From Dehalococcoidia bacterium (GTDB lineage: Bacteria > Chloroflexota > Dehalococcoidia > UBA3495), in the NCBI GenBank assembly GCA_002708395.1, contig PANP01000040.1:1-5129 (forward strand): a stretch of DNA of 5,129 bases. Reading direction: 5' to 3'. How positions within the stretch are numbered: the stretch's first letter is position 1; each line of letters begins with the position of its first letter. Position numbers and translations under genes: made by a program. This document shows, in pieces, positions 1-5,129 of the stretch. Under the pieces are notes generated by a model. The model made no database searches. It was not told the DNA's origin and saw nothing but the letters and a program-made list of their open reading frames with translations.

Positions 1-32
1 TGTGGCTCTAAACAAACCGCGCTTTCATGCCC

Positions 33-59
33 TAGGGGCGGGTTTGAAACCCGCCTCTA
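33..59. repeat. REP-like palindrome with AGGGGC arms
   Basis: The bases from 33 to 59 form a palindrome centred on position 46: TAGGGGCGGGTTT pairs with AAACCCGCCTCTA, with only one G-T mismatch (36/56). It forms a stem of about 11 bp and a tight loop. It shares the outer arm AGGGGC with the hairpin at 97-126 although the inner stems differ. From memory, palindromes beginning GTAGGGGC are scattered between genes in several Chloroflexota genomes. That is recall, not a search. Confidence 0.5.
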
Positions 60-74
60 CCTGCGCAAGAGCTA

Positions 75-90
75 TGCCGGTCCAGCATTG
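75..90. repeat. Degenerate copy of the VWA gene's 3' end (direct repeat, copy B)
   Basis: TGCCGGTCCAGCATTG here matches TGCCGGTACAGCATTG at 171-186 in 15 of 16 bases, in the same orientation and 96 bp apart; 94-96 also match 190-192. Copy A encodes the PMLYRQ end of the VWA protein. Copy B lies beyond its stop and hairpin, and is non-coding. It may be the relic of a local duplication. Confidence 0.5.
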
Positions 91-96
91 AACGCC

Positions 97-126
97 AGAA
101 GGGGCACCGCAAGTGGTGCCCCTTCT
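97..126 (-). terminator. Strong hairpin after the VWA stop, possible operon terminator
   Basis: The arms AGAAGGGGCACC (97-108) and GGTGCCCCTTCT (115-126) are perfectly complementary over 12 bp, with a 6-nt loop. The hairpin begins 31 bases after the end of the operon's last gene. Neither strand has a U-tract after it, so it is not a classic intrinsic terminator. It may act as a U-less terminator, an mRNA 3' end stabiliser, or be a copy of an interspersed palindrome. Confidence 0.55.
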
Positions 127-157
127 CCATCATAAACAGATAATCCAGTCCTGAAGC

Positions 158-3100
158 CTACTGAGTGAGCTGCCGGTACAGCATTGGCAGCCGCTCCGGC
201 AATGCCCAAATCTCCCCCAGAACCTCGTATCCCATATCGCCGCACATGCTCTTTAGGTAGTCATGTCCAGCCTTGTCCACCGTGAGGCAGAAGGGGGTGA
301 TGCTCTTGCGTTTGGCCTCCAACAGGGCCATGTGGGTGTCGTGGACGGCGTACTCCTTCTCCACGCCCTCCCGGCTGTAACCCCGGTCCTGGGGACGACC
401 GTCGCTGATGAGGAAAAGAATCTTCGTCGTCGAGTCTATTTTCTCCAGCTTGGTGATCGAGTGGCGTATCGCCGCGCCCATGCGGGTGGCATGGAGAGGT
501 GTTACCTTGTCGATGCGCCGCTTCACCTTATCTCCGAAGGCTTCATCAATGTCCTTTATGACGTAGAACTCCACGTTCTCTAGACCGTAACCCGAGAAGC
601 CGTAGATGCCATAGGTATCTCCGATAGCTTCCAAGGCCTGGATCAGCAGAGCGGTGCTCTCCTTCTCCAGGTCGATTATGCGCTTGTAGTTGCGGCGCAC
701 CAAGCCCTCGCGGCGGCGGCGCAGCCATACCATGTACTCCACCGGATCGTCCGGGGCGTCGCGGTCGTCAACCACCTGGCGGCCTTCGTCGATGGCCTCG
801 GCGGTGGAAGCGCTCATGTCCAGCAGGAACACCACTGCCACGTCCCGCCGGTTCCGGTTGCGATGCCAGTAAATCTTCTCGTCCGGCGTAAGGCCCATCC
901 GTAGGTCGGTCCAAGCTTCCAGCGCGGCGTTCAGATCGAGATCCTCGCCATCAACCAACCGGTAAATCTTCTTCATGCTTTCCGGCATGATTAGCTCGAA
1001 CTGGCGCTTGATGTGATTGGACAGGGACAGGTAATTCTTCAGTGCGTCGTTGTAGAAGGTTGAATCTCCCTCCTCCACTACCTTCTCTTTAACGATGCAC
1101 CAGCGCGGCTTATAGTCGTTGGCTCGGAAGTCCCACTCATCGTAGGCAAAGGTCTTGGGTTCCCGGGCCTCCAGTTCTCCGCCTTGGTCGTCGTCATGCA
1201 GCAGGGGTCCGTAACCCTCTCCCGGTTGGGAGTTGGGCGGCGGCGTCCCGGCCTCTTTCATCAAGTTCTGGGCAAAAGCGCTCATGCTGTCGTTAGCGTC
1301 GCCTTGTTCAGCGTCCAACTCCAACTCCGAGCTTTCCTGAAGGAGTTGTTCCAGCATCTCCTGGGATATGGGCTCGCCCTCACCTTGCTGGTCTTGGTCG
1401 GACGCCAGCTTGGTTAGCAACTGAACCATCTCCGGCTTAAAGTCTCCCCGATAATCCACCGGTTCAGGCGACTCACGGGACTCTCCCTCTCCCGATTCTC
1501 CGGAAGCGTCCTGTCCTGCCTGCAGTTGATCGATGAGGGATTCGTATTCTTCTTCCGAGAAATCGCCGGGCTCCTCCAAGTCTTCCTGTTCCCAATCTTC
1601 TTCCGGCGGGTTCTCATTGGATGTCCGGGATATGATTTCGTAGGCCCTTAGCGTAGCCTCCGCCGTGTCTTCAACCTCGGCTGCGGCGTTGCGCAGTTCA
1701 TGCAGCACTTGGGATAGAACCACTGCGGCTTCCTTGTATTCCGTGGGTACCGGCAATTCGGTGAACTGTTCAAGGCTCATATGTATGAGCAACTCAACCA
1801 GAGCTTCTTGCACACCCATCTCTTGGATCTTTGGCCGGCCAGCCAAGGCCTCATCTTGGACCCGGTTCGCGGCGGCTCGAATGCCTGGGTATTCCACCTT
1901 GATTCGGTAGTCTAGGCGGCAATCCTCCAGCACGGTGAAGAGATCGAAGGCCAGGCGGCGGTCTTGGAACAGAGCAAAGAACCGGCCGATGTCGGTGAAG
2001 GCCTGAGTAGGTTCAAGGTCTTCCTCGCCAGCCGCTGCCCCTTTTCCGGCATTAATCTCGCTCTCAAGTTCGAAGCGCCGATCATCGAAGAGTTCGCTAG
2101 GCTTGGTAAAGTCGAATTTGAAGCTGCCGAACTCCAAGTGGCCCACTTGGTGGGTGGAAACCACCTTGAACCAGGAGAAGTTGTCTTGCTTGTCGGAATA
2201 ATGGTCCACGATCGTCGGCAGGAACACTTTGGTCCCGTCGGTGGAGGAGGTATCCTCATCGACCCAGCCGATGTTCTTGCTCACCAATTCTTGGGTGTCT
2301 AGTACGTCGATGGACGTGCCGGTGAGGGCACTGCAATAAAGACGGATGATACCCTTCACCCGGTCCAATTCCAGGCTTGAGGAAAGGGTTTCCAACATGG
2401 CAACGGATGTATTGGATTCGATCTTGAAGAAAGCGATGCCGCTTTCCGGGTTGTCCTTGAGCAGGTCCACCCCGTGGTGGAACCAGGAGTCCAATTGGCT
2501 CATGGTAATCTTTTCCAGCACCGTCGCCAGGCTCTTGAGGAAGGGCGGTACTGCCTCGGGCGATACCGACAATAGGGTTTCGCAAAGATCCAGGATATAG
2601 CCCTGGGATCCTGCGGGAACCCGGCTCAGCGACTGGGTGCCGTCGGACAAGAAGCGGGAGGTGTCTCGCAGCCCCACCTTCGCCAAACGCTCACCTAGTT
2701 TCAGGAACCGGCCGGTTTGGTTTTCGTCCACCTGTTGAAGCGCACGGGGAACCAATTCCAAGCAGGTTTTAATCTCCCGCCAGCTACCGTCGATCAACGC
2801 CCTAGTCATGGACAGGAAGGCTTCCCGCTCCCGGCCCATGGCCGGCAAAACGTCCCGTCCCAACACCAAGCATTCGCCGGCGACATCATAGGACTTGTAG
2901 GACATCGCCTCAATCAGAGACGCGAAAACTTCCACGTCCCAGAAGGGCAAGTTCCGGACCAAGTCGGGGCTAACTTCAAAGAACTTGGCGGCCAGGGTGC
3001 TGGATTTCCAGGTGCCCTTGTACAAGCTCCGGCCCAAACCAGCCCAGCGGGGTATGTACTGTGGCCGTAGGTTGGGCACGATAGAAGCGCTGGCCTTGAA

Positions 3101-3403
3101 GAAGGCTACGGCCAACGTAGGTGAATCCTGAGCCAGATAGGTGCCGCACCGCGCCCACTGCATGAACGAAGGGAACGACAGGAACCGGGAGACCTGTGGA
3201 CCGACCTTGTAGTATTCGACGGCCGATTCCCAAGACCGTACGGTCTGGGTACCGATGGCCAAGCCCTCTTTCGCCCAGAGGATAAGTTCCTCTTCACCGA
3301 AAGCCGACTCTATCGACTCCACAGCCTCTTTATAGGCTTCTAATACCGCAGTGGGTAGCTTGGCAAGCTCAGTTTCTATACCCGCCAGAGGAGACGTACT
3401 CAA
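158..3403 (-). CDS. Large CbbO/NorD-type VWA-domain protein with helical-repeat N-terminus
   Basis: This is the presumed adaptor partner of the upstream AAA+ ATPase: relatives (CbbO, NorD) bridge the ATPase ring to a client through a metal-dependent VWA domain. At 1081 residues it is clearly longer than NorD (about 640) or CbbO (about 780). Domain order: about 35-340, degenerate two-helix repeats; about 395-600, a conserved central block with HQVGH at 418-422 and EDCRLDYR at 493-500; about 596-746, an acidic, Gly/Ser/Gln-rich linker; 751-850, the NorD-like block (YDEWDFR, WCIVKEK, DGEDLDL); about 853-1081, the VWA domain with MIDAS DMSAS at 862-866, Thr973 in HATRMGAAIRH, and SDGRPQD at 1000-1006. 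No signal peptide or membrane segment is seen, so it is probably cytoplasmic. The start is TTG 3403, set by a perfect AAAGGAGG nine bases upstream; the next Met is residue 81. It is the last gene of the operon and is followed by a strong hairpin. The family is sure, the client unknown. Confidence 0.93.
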   Translation of the reverse strand: MSTSPLAGIETELAKLPTAVLEAYKEAVESIESAFGEEELILWAKEGLAIGTQTVRSWESAVEYYKVGPQVSRFLSFPSFMQWARCGTYLAQDSPTLAVAFFKASASIVPNLRPQYIPRWAGLGRSLYKGTWKSSTLAAKFFEVSPDLVRNLPFWDVEVFASLIEAMSYKSYDVAGECLVLGRDVLPAMGREREAFLSMTRALIDGSWREIKTCLELVPRALQQVDENQTGRFLKLGERLAKVGLRDTSRFLSDGTQSLSRVPAGSQGYILDLCETLLSVSPEAVPPFLKSLATVLEKITMSQLDSWFHHGVDLLKDNPESGIAFFKIESNTSVAMLETLSSSLELDRVKGIIRLYCSALTGTSIDVLDTQELVSKNIGWVDEDTSSTDGTKVFLPTIVDHYSDKQDNFSWFKVVSTHQVGHLEFGSFKFDFTKPSELFDDRRFELESEINAGKGAAAGEEDLEPTQAFTDIGRFFALFQDRRLAFDLFTVLEDCRLDYRIKVEYPGIRAAANRVQDEALAGRPKIQEMGVQEALVELLIHMSLEQFTELPVPTEYKEAAVVLSQVLHELRNAAAEVEDTAEATLRAYEIISRTSNENPPEEDWEQEDLEEPGDFSEEEYESLIDQLQAGQDASGESGEGESRESPEPVDYRGDFKPEMVQLLTKLASDQDQQGEGEPISQEMLEQLLQESSELELDAEQGDANDSMSAFAQNLMKEAGTPPPNSQPGEGYGPLLHDDDQGGELEAREPKTFAYDEWDFRANDYKPRWCIVKEKVVEEGDSTFYNDALKNYLSLSNHIKRQFELIMPESMKKIYRLVDGEDLDLNAALEAWTDLRMGLTPDEKIYWHRNRNRRDVAVVFLLDMSASTAEAIDEGRQVVDDRDAPDDPVEYMVWLRRRREGLVRRNYKRIIDLEKESTALLIQALEAIGDTYGIYGFSGYGLENVEFYVIKDIDEAFGDKVKRRIDKVTPLHATRMGAAIRHSITKLEKIDSTTKILFLISDGRPQDRGYSREGVEKEYAVHDTHMALLEAKRKSITPFCLTVDKAGHDYLKSMCGDMGYEVLGEIWALPERLPMLYRQLTQ
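161..850 (-). other. VWA domain with complete MIDAS
   Basis: Residues 852-1081. The strand VAVVFLLD leads into DMSAS (862-866), the first MIDAS loop. GIYGFSG (932-938) marks the next core strand, HATRMGAAIRH (971-981) supplies the MIDAS Thr, and ILFLISDGRPQD (995-1006) the third loop. The end (LPERLPMLYRQLT) matches the NorD/CbbO C-terminus, so the gene is complete. An extra charged stretch of about 40 residues (868-907) follows the first MIDAS loop. Confidence 0.9.
171..186. repeat. Direct repeat copy A, within the VWA coding end
   Basis: This is the intact coding partner of the copy at 75-90, with one difference at 178 (A) versus 82 (C). On the minus strand it covers the codons for Leu-Tyr-Arg-Gln near the C-terminus, so it is presumably the source of the duplication. 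Confidence 0.5.
1166..1618 (-). other. Acidic low-complexity linker of the VWA protein
   Basis: Residues about 596-746 are dominated by Glu, Asp, Gln, Gly, Ser and Pro (for example EEDWEQEDLEEPGDFSEEE and SGESGEGESRESPEP), with short amphipathic stretches between. Similar acidic linkers separate the N-terminal part from the VWA domain in CbbO, NorD and CobT-like proteins. It is probably disordered and gives the VWA domain reach from the ATPase ring. Confidence 0.8.
2384..3301 (-). other. N-terminal array of about eight degenerate helical repeats in the VWA protein
   Basis: Residues 35-340 can be laid out as consecutive units starting at about 35, 76, 113, 153, 190, 226, 263 and 300, with lengths of 41, 37, 40, 37, 36, 37, 37 and 41. 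A typical unit has an aromatic or Leu-rich first helix (ILWAKEGLAI, MQWARCGTYL, PRWAGLGRSL, GRFLKLGERL, SWFHHGVDLL), a short turn with Ser/Asp/Pro, then a second helix (AVAFFKAS, AAKFFEVS, SRFLSDGTQS, PPFLKSLATV, GIAFFKIE) closing on a hydrophobic residue. This is the pattern of an alpha-solenoid (TPR/HEAT-like scale), usually a protein-binding surface. The alignment was made by eye; the register of units 4 and 5 is weakest. Confidence 0.65.
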
Positions 3404-3404
3404 C

Positions 3405-3992
3405 TCAGTGTTCCTCCTTTGCTGTCCCGTCCTCCAGAAGCTCTAAAAACTGCTGGAGAATCTTAGCTGTAGCGCCGAAAACTAGATGCTCATTGTAGGC
3501 GTAGGACCGGCTTGTGACCGGCACGCCGTCGTCCAACCGGGTCTCAACCCGGTGGTTCAACGGTTCATTGAGATCAGTCAGGGGAATCTCCAAAACCTCG
3601 GCAATCTCGCCCACGCTGGGATTGAAGGCGTAAGGATAAGGAATAGTGCCCACGTAAACGTTTACTTTGAAATGGCTCCTAGTGACGACTTCGTCCATCT
3701 CTCCCAGAATCGTCACGTCGGACCGGTCTATACCCATCTCTTCTTCGGTCTCTCTCAACGCCGTATCTAAGGAGTCCCGGTCCACCGGATCTCTGGCTCC
3801 ACCGGGAAACGAAATCTCACCCTTGTGGTGCTCTACCAATTGGGACCGCTTGTTCAATAGTACACAATATTCGCCGTCTTTGGGGTAGAGCAGTAGTAGA
3901 ACCGAGGCGGGCGTTAGAGATTGGCCGCCCACCGTCTGTTTAGGACGGTGGGCAAGAACTTGGCTTACGATGTCCGGAGGAGATAAGGCCAT
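3405..3992 (-). CDS. Nudix hydrolase, CoA pyrophosphatase (NudL/NUDT7-like)
   Basis: Members of this family cleave CoA or acyl-CoA to 4'-phosphopantetheine (or its acyl form) and 3',5'-ADP, using divalent metal. The 195-residue protein has LLNKRSxxxxxxxxGEISFPGG at 45-65, then GGARDPVDRDSLDTAL and the Nudix core RETEEEMGI at 80-88. The arrangement PGGxRDPxDxxxxxTALRE with REXXEE matches the CoA-pyrophosphatase Nudix box as in human NUDT7. Further family signs are NPSVGEIAEVLEIPL at 124-138 and VFGATAKIL at 171-179. Length is normal for the family. I start at ATG 3992 because AGGGG (4001-3997) lies four bases upstream. The TTG just before it (3995) would leave only one base of spacing. The gene begins 7 nt after the ATPase stop and ends one base before the VWA start. 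Together with coaE it puts CoA making and CoA breaking in one transcript. One oddity is Glu54 where the UPF0035 signature, as I remember it, has Arg. The substrate is inferred, not shown. Confidence 0.9.
   Translation of the reverse strand: MALSPPDIVSQVLAHRPKQTVGGQSLTPASVLLLLYPKDGEYCVLLNKRSQLVEHHKGEISFPGGARDPVDRDSLDTALRETEEEMGIDRSDVTILGEMDEVVTRSHFKVNVYVGTIPYPYAFNPSVGEIAEVLEIPLTDLNEPLNHRVETRLDDGVPVTSRSYAYNEHLVFGATAKILQQFLELLEDGTAKEEH
3413..3420 (-). promoter_or_regulatory. Ribosome binding site of the VWA gene, inside the Nudix 3' end
   Basis: On the minus strand AAAGGAGG stands nine bases before TTG 3403, a near-ideal Shine-Dalgarno sequence and spacing. It decides the TTG start. The same bases encode the end of the Nudix protein (Lys-Glu-Glu-His then TGA), so the two genes are locked together at this point. 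Confidence 0.85.
3927..3953 (-). other. 10-bp perfect hairpin in the 5' part of the Nudix gene
   Basis: GCCCACCGTC (3927-3936) is exactly complementary to GACGGTGGGC (3944-3953), with a 7-nt loop. In the mRNA it starts 39 bases after the ATG and covers codons 14-22 (HRPKQTVGG). It is GC-rich and stable by inspection. No U-run follows, so it is not a terminator. It may slow early translation or be chance. Confidence 0.5.
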
Positions 3993-3996
3993 CAAA

Positions 3997-4001
3997 CCCC
4001 T
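3997..4001 (-). promoter_or_regulatory. Ribosome binding site deciding the Nudix start
   Basis: On the minus strand AGGGG partly overlaps the TAG stop of the ATPase gene and sits four bases before ATG 3992. It favours ATG 3992 over the adjacent in-frame TTG 3995, which would be only one base away. Spacing is on the short side, as is common for coupled genes. Confidence 0.55.
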
Positions 4002-4893
4002 ACTCGAATATAGAGGACACGACCTCTTCGATGCTGCGCTGTAGCTCTGGCTCGTCGGTCAGGGTCCACACGATGGCCACCTGGCAAGCCCGGCGGATAT
4101 TGATGCCCTCAGAAATCAAACGCCCGGCGTAAATCAACAGGCGAGTGCTGGCGCCTTCTTGAAGACCATGCTCTTGCAGATTGCGAATCTTCTCACCCAG
4201 CTTGGCAAGGGATACCGACACCTCGGTGCTGCATCCGCTCTCTCGTTCGATGATTTCGCATTCAACATCCGCCGGTGGGTAGTCAAACTCGATGGATATG
4301 AACCGCTGCCTGGTGCTGTGCTTCAAGTCCTTCAGAGCACTCTGATAACCGGGGTTATAAGATATACACAGCAGGAAGCGATCATCCGCTTCGACGATGG
4401 AACCGGTTTTCTCTATGGGTAATATACGACGGTGGTCGGTCAACGGATGGATGAGTACCGTGGTGTCCTTTCGAGCTTCCACGACTTCATCCAGGTACAG
4501 GATGGCGCCGTTCTTCACTGCACGCGTCATCGGACCGTCGATCCAACGAGTCCCATTGGCATCCAGAAGATATCGGCCAACCAAGTCGCTAGCGGTAAGG
4601 TCTTCATGACAAGCGATGGTGACCAGAGGAACCCGGACCTCTCCTTCCTTGAGTTCCGGAGCGCCGTCATCTTTCATCACGCTCAGGGGACGGCCGAGCT
4701 TCCAGGCCATGTATTCCACGAACCTGGTCTTGCCGCAACCGGTAGGCCCTTTAAGCAGCACCGGTATATGCTGATTGTAAGCTGCAGTGAAAAGATCTAA
4801 CTCGTCTCCAACGACCCGGTAGTACGGCTCGTCTCGGACCAAAAATTCCTCGATCGCATATTCTTTATACTGCGGCTCGTCTACTTCTACCAT
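4000..4893 (-). CDS. MoxR-family AAA+ ATPase, CbbQ/NirQ/NorQ type
   Basis: The 297-residue protein is a hexameric-type AAA+ ATPase that, in known relatives, works with a CbbO/NorD VWA protein to remodel and activate a client enzyme. Seen in the sequence: Walker A GPTGCGKT at residues 49-56; [17 protein letters not shown] at 94-110; Walker B LYLDE at 132-136 followed by [20 protein letters not shown]; sensor-1-like SYNPGYQS at 178-185; the arginine-finger region STRQRF at 193-198; and a C-terminal helical part (about 220-297) matching the CbbQ_C region. All catalytic motifs look intact and the length is slightly above the usual 260-280. The extra length is mostly an insert at about 74-89. The start ATG is preceded by AGAGAGAGG three bases upstream and overlaps the coaE stop by one base. 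Its partner VWA gene lies downstream, separated only by the Nudix gene. Family placement is very sure. CbbQ versus NorQ cannot be decided, since neither Rubisco nor nitric oxide reductase genes are visible, so no symbol is given. Confidence 0.95.
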   Translation of the reverse strand: MVEVDEPQYKEYAIEEFLVRDEPYYRVVGDELDLFTAAYNQHIPVLLKGPTGCGKTRFVEYMAWKLGRPLSVMKDDGAPELKEGEVRVPLVTIACHEDLTASDLVGRYLLDANGTRWIDGPMTRAVKNGAILYLDEVVEARKDTTVLIHPLTDHRRILPIEKTGSIVEADDRFLLCISYNPGYQSALKDLKHSTRQRFISIEFDYPPADVECEIIERESGCSTEVSVSLAKLGEKIRNLQEHGLQEGASTRLLIYAGRLISEGINIRRACQVAIVWTLTDEPELQRSIEEVVSSIFE

Positions 4894-5129
4894 TAGCCTC
4901 TCTCTGTCCTTACGTTTACTCTGCTATCCCACAGAGCGTTCACGGTCTGTTCCAATGTGGCTACGTCGCCGGAGTTGTCTACCACCAGGTTAGAACGCTC
5001 TATGCGTTCGTTCCGGTCCATCTGGGAATCGATGCGGCGGCGCGCTTCCTTTTCGTCCATGCCGTTGCGGGCTTGAAGCCTTTCAATCACTAGCTCGACT
5101 GACGAATCAGTGGTCCATACTTCATCGAC
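4893..5129 (-). CDS. coaE: Dephospho-CoA kinase, C-terminal part (gene cut by the right edge)
   Basis: CoaE phosphorylates the 3'-hydroxyl of dephospho-CoA with ATP, the last step of CoA synthesis in the cytoplasm. Only the last 78 codons and the TAA stop are visible. The frame is open to the window edge, so the real start lies outside. The visible part reads VDEVW, then [18 protein letters not shown], then Q, then VVDNSG, then a short helix ending NALW. This order (VDxVW, RNGxxxxEAxxRI.Q, .DNSG) is the characteristic C-terminal third of CoaE, covering the CoA-domain/lid helices and the end of the P-loop kinase fold. The Walker A motif and roughly 120 N-terminal residues are missing because of the window cut, not decay. 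The stop TAA shares its last A with the ATG of the ATPase gene, which suggests translational coupling. A GTG at 5090 could be mistaken for a start but lies inside the conserved domain. Identification is by motif recognition and is fairly sure. Confidence 0.9.
   Translation of the reverse strand, partial: VDEVWTTDSSVELVIERLQARNGMDEKEARRRIDSQMDRNERIERSNLVVDNSGDVATLEQTVNALWDSRVNVRTERG

Noticed and set aside
1..157. CRISPR array, tRNA or small gene in the left intergenic stretch
   Set aside because: There are only two dissimilar palindromes and one short direct repeat, no regular repeat-spacer pattern, no cloverleaf, and no open frame with a ribosome site.
2134..2150. Palindrome CCAAGTG-GCC-CACTTGG
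   Set aside because: It is only 7 bp with a 3-nt loop and falls on codons for the conserved QVGHLE residues, so protein constraint and chance explain it.
1912..2259. Minus-strand open frame of 115 codons in another frame of the VWA gene
   Set aside because: The VWA frame here carries the conserved HQVGH and EDCRLDYR blocks. The alternative product is Pro/Ser/Arg-rich without domain signs. No frameshift is needed to explain the gene.
1964..2302. Plus-strand open frame of 112 codons opposite the VWA gene
   Set aside because: It lies entirely antisense to conserved coding sequence of the VWA protein, has no recognisable domain or convincing ribosome site, and is a shadow of biased codon use.
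3993..3995. TTG as start of the Nudix gene
   Set aside because: The AGGGG ribosome site would be only one base away. The adjacent ATG 3992 has better spacing and is a stronger start codon.
4432..4800. Plus-strand open frame of 122 codons opposite the ATPase gene
   Set aside because: It is antisense to Walker A, Walker B and sensor motifs of a clearly real gene, and its translation shows no family resemblance.
4000..4893. Naming the ATPase/VWA pair cbbQ/cbbO or norQ/norD
   Set aside because: The family fits both, but no Rubisco or nitric oxide reductase gene is visible and the VWA architecture differs from both, so a specific symbol would be over-called.

Overview
The window holds one tightly packed minus-strand operon running right to left: the 3' end of coaE (dephospho-CoA kinase), a complete MoxR-family AAA+ ATPase of the CbbQ/NirQ/NorQ type, a Nudix hydrolase of the CoA-pyrophosphatase (NudL/NUDT7-like) type, and a 1081-residue CbbO/NorD-type von Willebrand factor A (VWA) protein. 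The junctions are a 1-nt overlap (TAATG), a 7-nt gap and a 1-nt gap, so translational coupling is likely. No internal promoter is evident. The operon promoter must lie upstream, beyond the right edge.

Organism: a moderately GC-rich bacterium with TTG and ATG starts and strong Shine-Dalgarno sites. The protein wording and the AGGGGC-armed palindromes resemble what I associate with Chloroflexota (Dehalococcoidia/SAR202-like). This is an impression from memory, not a demonstrated assignment.

Layout: 1-157 is non-coding and carries two strong palindromes plus a degenerate 16-bp copy of the 3' end of the VWA gene. 158-3403 is the VWA gene: an N-terminal array of about eight degenerate 36-41-residue helical units, a central conserved block with an HQxxH motif, a long acidic linker, and a C-terminal VWA domain with an intact MIDAS. 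3405-3992 is the Nudix gene, with a 10-bp hairpin near its 5' end. 4000-4893 is the ATPase. 4893-5129 is the partial coaE.

How they may work together: CbbQ/CbbO and NorQ/NorD pairs are AAA+ ring plus VWA-adaptor remodelling machines that activate a client enzyme (Rubisco or nitric oxide reductase). Neither client is in the window. Here the pair is split by, and co-transcribed with, genes for the last step of CoA synthesis and for CoA cleavage. The most interesting points are this unusual association, the extra solenoid-like N-terminus of the VWA protein, and a zincin-like HQxxH...ED.R signature in its middle. The client is unknown; a link to CoA metabolism is speculation from gene order only.
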